From: Rhodamnia argentea
Taxonomy: Eukaryota; Streptophyta; Magnoliopsida; Myrtales; Myrtaceae
Assembly: GCF_020921035.1 (NCBI RefSeq)
Contig: NC_063155.1
Location: forward strand, 31,241,294-31,305,293
Direction: 5' to 3'
Length of the DNA: 64,000 nucleotides
A program made the translations under genes and the position numbers. Under the pieces are notes generated by a model that ran no database searches, was not told where the DNA came from, and worked only from the letters and a program-made list of their open reading frames with translations. This document shows, piece after piece, positions 46,119 through 57,500 of this stretch (positions are counted from its first letter, which is position 1; every line of letters begins with the position of its first letter).

Positions 46119-46150
<32 letters not shown>
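46113..46150 (-). promoter_or_regulatory. TATA-like element and (GA)n tract of the tubulin promoter
   Basis: On the minus strand (CT)n is followed directly by TATATATAT and then about 100 bp to the ATG. GA/CT tracts next to the core promoter are common in plants. The role is inferred from position. Confidence 0.5.
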
Positions 46151-47611
46151 TTAGGGTTTCGAAATTCAAACGGTTGAGAGATTTGTTTTTAATTTGTTAA
46201 AGAAATGAGTGGGGGAGAATCGATGGCCAGGTGGCTGCCACTTCAAGGCTTAACGGATAGAAATCCAACGGTTGTTACGAAATTATGCGCTGTATCCTAC
46301 TTTTTGAAATTTCAAAATTGAAGCTTGAGCGGGAAACGGTGAACAGCTTGGTCTCGAGGGGCGCACTCGTAATTTCACTCTAACGCTTTTTAGGCAAACG
46401 GATAGAGAGAGGAGAATATCTATCCGTTCATTTGATTTTAAAATTCAATTTTGCTCTTATTCACCGTTGATTAGATTAATTTTAAAAGTGCATCCTTCAT
46501 ATTTACGTGGACAATTGTGCTCTCTGACGCTCCCCCACATAATCTTCAAGTGAATACTTAATTAATCTTACATTTCTAATCGCTTGAATCAATTGCAACT
46601 ATGAATGAATGAAAAGAAATTTCAACGTCCCCGAAAATATTTCAATATAAGCTATTATTGGTACTAAAAATATTTTTCATTAGTGAGTTATTTTAAACAA
46701 TATAAGCAATTATTTTCGAAAAAATTTTAAATAGATTATTTCATGTGAAATAAGCAAAATCTAAAATGCTAAACAAAGTTCTAAGATTAGGGTGCATTTA
46801 GAATTAAAGCGGACCGAAGATATAGGGCATTCAAATATCAAGCTCAAAATCACTTTTGAAATGGACCTACCGTATATAAAAGCCACTCTGCAGCCAAAAA
46901 GATGCACAAGCAATGATGACTTAGGAAGAGGAAAAGGAGAAAGCGATAGGCCAATATTTCAAAAGTCCCCCATAAGGTGAAAACACTTTTTTTTCCCAAA
47001 AGAATTGAATGAATAAAGACAAATTCCATATAAATGTTCATTATTAAAGGGTAGGATTCTAAACGCCTAAAGAGAACCAAAAACTGGAATCCATACTAAT
47101 CTTTCCATTCCATGTCTATAATGCCTTTGATCTACAGGGTTCGTGTAGAAAACCCCATGGGCTAAAATTTCAGAGAAATGCACCCAGCAATCTAAAATTT
47201 CAGTGCATGGTCTCCCGTGCACTGAAACTGCCATCCAGTACTTTCAAGCATTCATTTTGAAAATCTGAAGATTTTTTTTGGGGAGGGGGGGAGGTGTGTG
47301 GTCTGTGGTTTCCACACAAACGATCAAAGCAGGAAGAAACCTATTTTGATCCAGCATCCTCATCAATTTTACGTGCGATTGGGATCGATGCCTGCTTTAT
47401 CAACATCAACAAATCAAAAACACCGGGTAGTACAAAAAGATTTGAGCACTTCACACTTGAATCCAACTCAATGCATTACACATTTTAATGTTCCTTGACA
47501 TATCCGTCTTTCATGAAATGATTTAGCAGTAGTAATCACTATTCCCTTTTTCACATTTTTTTTTTCTTCCTTTCCCCTCCTTCCTTCACTCTCTCAGTGC
47601 TCATCGTCTTC
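46151..47611. other. Intergenic DNA upstream of tubulin
   Basis: Tubulin promoter side, then AT-rich sequence with no supported gene. Confidence 0.45.
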
Positions 47612-47692
47612 TTATTCTGGCTTCCGCCTTGGCAGTGGAGAGACTGGCTTTTGGTATCTCACCACAGGATGGAAACCTCGGAACATTTCAAG
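47612..47692 (-). other. Orphan terminal-exon-like ORF
   Basis: Directly after a plausible acceptor (TACCCTTTCTGTTGAG) on the minus strand, an open frame reads LEMFRGFHPVVRYQKPVSPL, then PRRKPE and a stop. Its composition looks coding and unlike the surrounding AT-rich DNA. I could not find upstream exons between 47.7 and 54.5 kb that join it. It may be the last exon of a gene with tiny exons and long introns, or a relic. Confidence 0.3.
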
Positions 47693-49600
47693 CTCAACAG
47701 AAAGGGTAAAGACGGAACCCATTCCACAACATGACACCGAAGTAATGAAAAGGACAGTCAACAAAAGAGAAAAGTAATCTACCCTGCACAACTGAAAAGA
47801 GGGTTATTCTCCAGGAGTTTAAAACCAACCTAACAGACAGTAAAGGATGTGTACAGAGCTTTGGCTCAACGTCGACACTTTTCGAAGCATTCCTTGAAAA
47901 AGCAGAAAACTTCATGATCATGTTAGCCAGGAAAAAAAGGAGAGCATAATGTTCACGTTAAATAAGCTACCTACTAAGGAAATTCAGGCGTCGCTCTAAG
48001 CACATGTCAGGATAACTGAGAAATGCAAGCAATGTTAAGACGTCAAATCATTGTGTCAAATTTCTTCTATCCACATGAAAGGGCCCAAAAGTTCTTGTAA
48101 GGAAATACCATCCAAAGCATAAAGATTCAACCAAAATCAAGACAGCATAAGTAGGATGATCCAAAATTTGCACACTCTGTGCCTTAGCAATATGCCTTCG
48201 GAAACCGAAATCAGCACAATTTGCTGGCACTCTCCCTCCACGACCAAATCATTTCTCCTAATCTAATATACATATGTAGAATGACTAGAAGGCTTATCAA
48301 CGGCTGTCGAATGGAGATAGATCGAGACCACTGCACGAGCGATATCGTTTTATACTCCACCATAATACCAAACCCACAAAAGCTACATTCCGATACTGTG
48401 TTCAAGTCCTCAATATAGTCCATGATCTTCCTATTCTTGCTCCCAAAAATAAAATAGGGTGGGCAAAAGGCTTGAAGTTGAGTTGCACCTCAACTAGAGC
48501 CACAGAATTTCAAGCAAGAAAAGGCTCGGGCAAAAGATATCAAAAATCTATACATGCATACCAAGGTCAAATACAAGTTGAAATACAGTAAACAAAAGAA
48601 AGACCTCAAGATAACAAAGTCGCATTCTAGCCCTCAATACTTCCCTAATTGTCCCTCAGAATGGACCCAGAAATTCTAAAAGCATTCAGTTCTAACCATA
48701 CCATAAATTACCATTGTGTATGGCACCAACTCTTGCAAAGCAAGAAAAACAACAAAAGCCACAGGAAATAATTTGCACATTTGGCCAAGTTTACTAAAGT
48801 AAAGTGTACTGCCACTATGATTAATCTATCACATAAAAGGGCACCCATAGATTAATAACAAATCCAACTCTCATCTAATAGCCCTCTAAAGAACTAGTTG
48901 GTAGAATAAACATCAAGATCAAGAAAACCCGGAAGCCCTCCAGTCCAGTACAAAATGAAGATAACAACCAAATCTATGAGCTAAAGTGTTCTTATCAATC
49001 ACGAGACACACTCTTACTGGAGTAAGGATGCTATTTGGTGAGCTGTTAGCACTAAGCATAAAAGTTTATTTATTTATAGCGATATCAAGACACTAAGATG
49101 ATAAAGAGAAATGGCTAGTGCAAATATAGATTTGATATAAAATAATAACCAGAATGATCTTGTAAAATTCAGGGGAAACACGAACCTGGCCAAAAACACA
49201 AGGAAGAAGCAGAATTTCAAGTCCACAATTGCCCATAGAAAGAAAACTGCCCCATAGCCAACCATATCAAGAAGACACGGACAACTTTGTTAGTAGAAAA
49301 TTACAAATGACTTCACAAATAGTAGCAATTTTAGAGGGTTTCATGATTCACGACTACAACTCAAGCAGAGTTTTGTGAACACGCGATAGTTTTTTCCAAA
49401 TGCACCAATCATGAGTAACTAACTCAGAATTGAAAGCAAACCATAAAAGTTTCGCAAGTGGCTTCACAAAATCATGACAATTCTGTTTTTTAAAGGAATG
49501 TCACCATGTGTCAGTCTCAATATATCAGAAGCTCACAGCTGCTGATTCGAATGAAAAATTCTGATATAACAGACAAGCAAATATATAGAGTTAAATAGCT
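47693..49600. other. Intergenic or intronic AT-rich DNA
   Basis: No ORF with recognisable similarity. Short hydrophobic frames (for example minus strand 49074-49265) are typical of AT-rich noncoding DNA. If the exon-like ORF at 47612 is real, this would be its introns. Confidence 0.4.
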
Positions 49601-50502
49601 GTCAAAGAACTAATTGAATACTTCTGTGAGATATTGGCGCAGTTTGTGAATCTTACAAATTAACTGACATGGCTTTTTTGAAGATAACGACCATGATGCA
49701 TAATCCATGCATCTATTTCTAACAGATACGAATCAAATGGAGATTAGCCTATTTCATTTATGTCCAGCTCAGGCATGTAATGCGCGACATATTTTTCTTC
49801 ATCAATTGAAGATACATAGTAATTATCATACTTTTCAGAAACACCACAATTGATGTTAATGGATTTCCTTTTCACTTGTCAAACAAATTGAATACTTTAA
49901 TGAAATAACCTACAGCAGTTTGTAGACCTTAAGAAAGATGTTAGTTTTTCTATTTACCATAAAAAAGGAAGTCATTGCCATGCCTCATTATACATATAAT
50001 TCTATTTGTAGCATATGAATCAAAGGGAGGTTTATTTATAAAAAAATTTGCATCGTCAATATTCATTACATCAATTTCCCACTCTCACAGTGTAATCTAT
50101 CATATACCTCATTCGCCTATAACCTTAGAACTACATAAACATTTATTATAGTAGTTTTGCAGGATGAACACTATAAACTTTTTTTCTTTAAAAGCTTATT
50201 GCTTATAACTTTTGTTAGACTTATAAGATATTAATTTCATCATGCTTTTTAGAATCGACGCAAAATATTGCTTGCAACAGATTTTTGTTATGTATGTATT
50301 CTTCTGAAACACTGTTCCAATTATTCATAATTAATAATTCCATATTCCACTTTGACTTGAGCGACATATATAGACTTTGCTTTTTCCTATAAACCATAGG
50401 ACGATCCATATAAGGACCATTCTACAGTAATTAAACGGCTAATTTGGCTTGATTATCTGGTAACAGTGGAAAGAACATGTTACATTTGTCCAAGAAATGA
50501 GA

Positions 50503-51590
50503 AAAAAGTTCAAGTCACTGGTTTATTGCACTGCTCACTTTGCAAAATCTGACTGCATGAACTCTCCAGTCCATATATAACCCCATTCCATACTTAGTTG
50601 AACCATCAATTAAACTGCTCAAATAGCAAAATCACTACATGTGTCTAATCCATAGCTATGTTACTTCACACTAATTGCACAGACACGACATTCAACTTGC
50701 ATTATTGTTGAAGTATGTCCCACATTGCTTGACAACGGGTTCTAAATGCTCTTTTTATTCATGTGATCTCCCTCCACCTATAAGTTTAAGTTTTTGGGTT
50801 GGACTTTCTAACATGATATTAGAACCAATGCTATCCCTTTCGTGAATGTGCGCGGGAAAAAATTCCTCGGAACTCCACGTGAATGTGCGTAGTCAAAATT
50901 TCACGTGCCGCTCATAATCCGGCTTGCAAATGAGTGGGGGTATTGAAGCATGTCCCACATTGGTTTACAACGGGTTCTAAATGCTCTTTATATTCATGTG
51001 GTCACCCTCCACTTCTAGGCTTAAGCTTCCTCCACCTAGAAGCTTAAACTTTTAGGTTGGATTTTCTAACAATTATTAACATATAAACATACCATAAACA
51101 AGTTGAATGTGACAACAACCACCAGTTGTTTCTTTCCTTTTAACAATTGAAGATGCATAATAATTATCATACTAACAATTGATTGTTTTTATAACGCTTA
51201 GGCATGTAGGAAGTACCGGAATTCTCCCACAACCCAGATCACAGATATCACATAAGGGATGGGATGAAGATTCAAGTCACTCAATTAATGCACATCACCT
51301 GGCAAAATCTGATTGTGTAAACTCTTTAATCGATATCTAACCCCATTCCATACTTAGTTGGATCATTAATTAAACTGCTACAATAGCAAAATCACTATAT
51401 GTGTCCAACCAATATCTATGTTACTTCACAGTTCACACTAAGTTCACAGCCACGACATTCAACCTGCCCACAATTACTAACACATATACATGCCATAAAT
51501 AAGGTGAATGTGACAACAACTACTACTTGTTTCTTTCTTTTAACAGTTGAAGATGTATAGTAATTATCATATTAACTAATTATTTACTTT
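50503..51590. repeat. Local tandem duplication, first copy split by a TRIM
   Basis: 50503-50705 plus 51077-51190 aligns with 51270-51590. Shared blocks include 'ataaccccattccatacttagttg', 'agcaaaatcactacatgtgtc', 'cacgacattcaac', 'gtgaatgtgacaacaac' and 'tgaagatg.ata.taattatcata'. A weaker relative of the last block is at about 49800-49840. None of it looks coding. Confidence 0.75.
50706..51071 (+). mobile_element. TRIM (terminal-repeat retrotransposon in miniature)
   Basis: Two short LTRs (50706-50813 and 50941-51071) begin TGTTGAAG/TATTGAAG and end TTTCTAACA. The internal part is only about 127 bp. It opens with a primer-binding-site-like ATGATATTAGAACC, as for initiator tRNA-Met, and closes with a purine tract AGTGGGGG before the second LTR. 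A 5-bp target duplication ATTAT flanks it. No coding domain, as usual for TRIMs. All structural parts are present; the LTRs have clearly diverged from each other, so the insertion is not very recent. The empty paralogous site lies at about 51480. Confidence 0.85.
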
Positions 51591-52433
51591 CCCTTCTCTA
51601 TTTTCCACCTATCAAGTCCAACTCAACCAAGAGAATGAACTACTTTTACAGTTTTACCACATTGGCCCTTGTATTCCAACCGTGAAAACTGTCACAAGGA
51701 AAGAATTTATGATTCTTAACTACATCACTATATCAGTGATTCCCCCATCTTTGCCACATCCCTGAAAACTTCTCTATGTGCACCCACGAAGAACCTATTC
51801 AAAATGAACCACTATTTATTTAATACACTCACCTTAAAATAGTAAAAGATTTTACAACTTGAAGGTGCACATGATCCACTGTTCACTTTAAAAGCTGGTC
51901 CACTAGTTTAGTTTCGGTGCAAAAGCTGATTAATCGAGAAACCAGTTTAACAATCAGAAATACGAACATTTCCAGCACATTCACTTAAATACTGTTACAC
52001 TTTTACAAGATTAAATCTAGTAAGGTTGACCTCAGGGATTGATCAGGGTGGGCAGACATACAATGACCATAAAAAGATGGATGAAAGAAAGCCATCACAT
52101 AGGTTAGATGGACATGGATATAAAAAGGGAGTGACCAGGCCAATCGGGCCAATGATAAGCAACAACCGTTCCAAAAATTCCTAATTCAATATACTATTGT
52201 TGTCCCCTCACAGCTTCATCTTTGCCATACTCCAACTTTTATCCAAAAAAGTTCAAACTATTCCACCTCACATTGTAATATGCAATGTGTTAGTCAATAT
52301 GGAAATTCCAAATATCAAGCTGTTCCTCACTGCTCTTTTCTTATCTCCTTTTCCCTTCAGTTTTTTTTCTTTTCCTCCCTCTTGCCTTCACCATTATTTT
52401 TTCCACATTTCAATTCCGTCAATCACCCTCAAC

Positions 52434-52710
52434 ATATGACTTTTGCAAGCTAAGAACCTTACCAATCTGAGTTATATTCATAGTACTTCAAAGATTCTTT
52501 ACCTTTTCTATCTTGCTTTAGATTATCTCCATTATAAATGTGTTTCCGAACATCTTACGTAACTTTATGAATCCTCTCGACGTATGACTTTTGCAAGATA
52601 AAGAACATACCAATCTGAGTTGCTATTCAAATAGAATTTCTAAGATTCTTTACCTTTTCTATCTCCTGCAGATTATCCCCATTATAAATGTATTTACAAA
52701 CATCATACTT
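52434..52710. repeat. Tandem duplication of about 147 bp
   Basis: 52434-52560 and 52581-52710 share 'tatgacttttgcaag.taa.gaac.taccaatctgagtt', 'agattctttaccttttctatct' and 'agattatc.ccattataaatgt'. Two diverged direct copies. No function seen. Confidence 0.75.
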
Positions 52711-54541
52711 AATATTACGAACCCGAGTAAAGCCGATTTGGCAAGCCATAATTACATGTAAACAATTGCCAAACATAGGACTAGTGCTAGTTTGCCAACC
52801 ATTTGGGACATATATATATGTTCTCAAATCTACGATCTTGTTAATTTATCGGGATGTGACAATATACCAATTGCAGTCGTACCAAAAGCATTTTACTACA
52901 CAATTGTTACTAGGAAATGATAGATGACAATAGCATCTGATCAGGTGATTTAAGAACCATTTATCATCTTCCATTACACGATTAATATATTAAAGTAATA
53001 ATGGTTATGACTATACATCAGTAAATTTTCGGATCTCGGAAATACACAATCATCAATATTCAATTCATGGTGGGATCAGTCTTACACAAGCCAAACTGGG
53101 ACAAGTGAATCAACTCTCAAAGTGAGAAAGCTGATGGCGATATTTATCAATACAAGACCTACTCATGAATATTGAAAGATTTTACTTCTGAAAAAATCTA
53201 CGTCAATAACAATCTTACCACATCAAAATATGTGCAGTAAACCTTTCCACAAAGTTTCGGCCTTTCTTTGTCAGCTTCCCCGAAAAAACACAGGTCGAAT
53301 TGAAAAGATCTATTATAAGAAGAAATTTCACCAGAAACCAAAAAAAAAGAAAGAAAGAAAGAAAGATCAAACCTAAGAATCATCTTCGAAAAAACATAGT
53401 ATGATTGCATGATGCAACAGGAGAAATTCAATGGCGCTGACATGCAGTTTTTTGTTTTGGCGGTAAGAACAGCTAGCTAGTTGACTTGTAGAACAGTTAA
53501 GGTTCTCCAAATGAAAATAACAGGAATTTGAACACCTCCAAGGTAAGAAACATTTAAGATTCTGCTACCCTCTCCCCCTCTCTCTCATGTATCTACGAGA
53601 TATGCCGAACATGTACTTTTTTAAAGTTTAGCAATAAACAATTATTTTCATTAGGTCCATAATATAGAGCATATCCAGGCTGTTGTTGAACCAACTGAAA
53701 ATTTATCCGAAATACCATTGGCTATTACATGACTACCATCCTATGCAAGTAGGCACAGTACTTAGAAGCATTTAATGATGCCTTAAAGCAAATATTGCAT
53801 GATAATGTGTCAACTAGCACTCCAGCTCTTACCTATGTAATTCAAATAATTTAACTACTTGAAGTTCCATGCAATAGTGCGTAACTTTTTTCTTGCCTTT
53901 TACCTTTCAAATGGCTAAAATACTGTAGGAGCATTGAAGTCTCGACCTAGTGGTAATATTTCTAAATGGAATTTTCTTTAAGGTACCCTAAAGCCATTGG
54001 CTAGACCCAGCAAGAAATTGCATTCCTCCTAGAAGAGTCATTGGTCAAGACATGGTGAAGGCACAATGAATCTTCTTAAAATAAGATTTCATATATTTGG
54101 GAGGGCCTCCCAATGATAAAACCAGAGAGGATTCTTGTTATACTTGCCCAACCACAATTTTTTCTTTTCTCCACAGAAAACATGCATAAATATCAAAACC
54201 TAAGAGAACTGTCTCCATAACATCTCAAGAAAAATATAATGTTCCTGGAGAAGTCAATAATGTATTTGTACATACGGATTTTTCTCCTTTTCAGCTTAAA
54301 TGACGAAAGCTAACAATCCATACTAATAGCGATTGATGCCATAGAAGAAAAGGAGGGAAAGCTACTATGTTTGCGGTTGGAGCAATACAAGAGTACAGGA
54401 AAAACACTAGATATAGGTTCAGGATCATAGCCAACAATCTTAGCAAAAGTAACATAAACTCTCCCGAAAGCATAAAAGAGACATGCAAGGTAGTACCTAG
54501 ATTTCTAAGTCATAGATACCAAGAAAAACAGGTCATGGCAA
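52711..54541. other. AT-rich intergenic DNA
   Basis: No supported gene. The end adjoining 54541 is the 3' flank of the large RING/TRAF-type gene. Confidence 0.45.
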
Positions 54542-57500
54542 TCAACAGTGCAGCGCACAGCCAAATTTAATGCTTCTTCTCTCATCCTCAAAACCAGCAT
54601 TTTTGGACTTGCTAGCATCTTCAGCTGAAATTAGTCCCCCAATTTGGCTGCAGAGTCAACAAAAAGAGCAAATTAAACAAGGCTAAAAAAGAGCAACAGT
54701 CACAATACTAAGACAAACATTTACATGTTCTTTTTAATGCTTATTTTCTTGACCCTCAATACCGGCATTCTTCAACTTGCTAGAATCATCAACTGAGGAT
54801 CGATTACTGGAACTTCTACAAAGTCACAAAAAAAGGATACAATAAAACTAATAAATCAAAAGGAATCAAATGAGAGAAAAGGAAACACCCATGATACTAA
54901 AATAAATGTTTACATTTTCTGTTTCTTGGCATTCTGCTGCTTAATGCTACGAACCATGTCCATAGCTATTTTCTGGTGCTCCCTTGTTTGTGAATGCAGG
55001 TCCAGACCTTCAACTGTTTCACAATCCACTTTACAAATCCGACACCAGCCCATACTTGCAGCCTTTCTCTTTCTTGAGTTTTCAAAAGACTCCAAGTCAC
55101 CCTTCATGCAAAATATCAACAAGGAAATCATGAACAATTCGTCCTCAGAAATATAAAGAATATCCCACAGGTTAACCAAAAAAAGACAATGATCAAAGAA
55201 GGAATAATCCATGAAAATATGCATGAAGTATGCATTTAAACATCAGCGCTACTCAACTGTATACTTTCCATCATTAGGGTGTCCTTGGAGGGGAAAGCTG
55301 CTTCTGAATCCAGTCTCGCCAAATCTTGGATGACCAAACCTGTTGCCTCGAATTGACTCAAGCCCAACTGGTTCTCCTAAACGAGTATGGCTGTTGAAGG
55401 TGCCCACACCACCCGGCTCACCCATCCGAATTTGCGTAGGCAGGTCACGAGAGCCAAAATTATCACCTTTGCGTACATGGCTCAACATAAAATCATCACC
55501 ACTCAGACCACCATTCCTCAAATGCTCGCCCATCCTTGAATTCCTTGTGTCCTCAAACTGACTCTTATGAAAGTGGCTTGGCAAAGCTGGAAACCTACCT
55601 TCTGGGAATGAACTGCCAGCACCATATACACGCGGCTCCCTCCTACCACTGTCGTCAGGAGGATTTCGTTGAACACCTGGACGGCCTTCAAATCCGTGTG
55701 AAGGGATGCCAGAATATTCTCTACCTGGGCTTCGATGGGTCAAACCATCCTTATGACGTTGACTTGGCAGCGCTTCAAAAACTTCACGACCAAAAGAAGC
55801 ACCTAATCTCCCAGGATTATCTTCGGGATGACCTAATGCTCTTTCACCAAGTACACCAGTACGATCGTATGACTGGAAGTTCCTTGACGAGTCAGCTGCA
55901 TACTTAGGTCCATTGTCAGGATTAAATCCACGAAATTCTTTGTCAAGAGGATCTTTTGTAAAAGGACTTCCGGAGGAAAAGCGCCCCCCATATTTTTGCA
56001 CAGCCTCAGCATCCAGATGATATGGTCCACGAAATCCCCTAGTATCTTCTTCAAAAGCTCCACGGTCAAAACCACGACGAGATGGACCCATAGATTGGCG
56101 ATTGAACCGTTCATCAGGCAAGGACTTAAAAGCAGAGTCAAATCCAGGAGGCTGGCCCATTCTCAACAAGTTTGATTGGATTTCTGAAGGATGTCCAAAG
56201 ACAGGTTCCATGTTCCTCGGAAGATTACTGTCAGTTTGTCTACCATCCATGAAGACAGGCCTCTGGTTTGGAAAGTTTTCTGCCTCAAGTAAATTGTTAG
56301 GTTGCTTATGAGCCATTCCACGTGCAGGTCCAAAGGCAGAAGGGCCTTGATTATACATACCATCTGAAAGAATGGATTGGGGGCCAAATTGCCCTTGACC
56401 TCTCCCAAAGGATGCTATAGAGCCTTGACCAGGCGGTAAATTACCAAAGCCAGGAGGGCCATGATGAGATACAGAGTGACCTGGCATTGGTGGGTGTTGT
56501 GGAGGTCCAAGAGGAGGCTGTTGCAACATCGGAGGTGCAGAAGGCCTATGTTGAAAGGATGATCCATGAGGGAGCTGTGGAGCTTGATGCCTATGTTGAT
56601 CAACGACCTGATTTGGATGAGAAGGCTGCAAACTACCGCCAGTCTGAACATTTCCAGGAGGAGGGAAACCTCGAGGATCATCACGCCCGTGAGCAAAAGC
56701 AGTAACATGAGGCTGAGGCAAGTTTCTGTCTTGCAGTCCAGACTGTGGTGCAACTTTTCCATCGCTGCCGGAACGCTGTGGCACCAAGTTGGAGTTCGGC
56801 TGCAAACCGGTCTCTTGCACCAGAGAATTTCTCCTCGATGAGCTATCCATATTTCCCTTTTCTTCTCGTGCCACATTCTCCTCTGATATGGGGCCAATAC
56901 CAGAACCATCTTTCTGATCTCCCACAAGAATCGCACCTTTTCCACGGGAAGACTCCATCATATTTTCTGTGGTTTCTCCCTTCACCTTTCGCTTCACATA
57001 ATACTCTGCATCATGTGATGCCGGTGCTTCAGATAGAATCTCACGAGTGGATGTATCTGCATAGTTAGACTCACCAGGTTCCCCAATAGCCTTGTGATCA
57101 TCATCCAGATGCTTTGCCTCGGTTTCAGATCTCATCATCTTCATCTCACTAGAATCAGTTCCAGATGATGACACTACATCCTTTTTACCACCCGTTTGAG
57201 GCAGTAGATCAGGTCGCTGCTCGCTCACACTTGATATTGTTGCCCCGGGCTGTTGCTCCAAAGAGAATTGCACTTGATTATGGGAACTGACCAAGTTATT
57301 GTGGTTGAAACCAGCCTGCGTTGACTTGAACTGGACTGGAACACCTGACTGTGAGTGGAATTGTGATGGGATCCCCTGATTTGGAAAGTTCGGCCTCCCA
57401 ACACTCTGCTGTGGCTGTGGATACATTGTGAACTGTGGTTGCAATGGATGAAGAGGAGGACCATGAGGGCGCAAGTGCGACTGCACCTGCTGCTGCTGAA

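Noticed and set aside
48048-48423. Minus-strand ORFs considered as upstream exons of the orphan exon at 47612
   Set aside because: Frames and splice sites could not be joined to the terminal-exon-like ORF, and the peptides match nothing I know.
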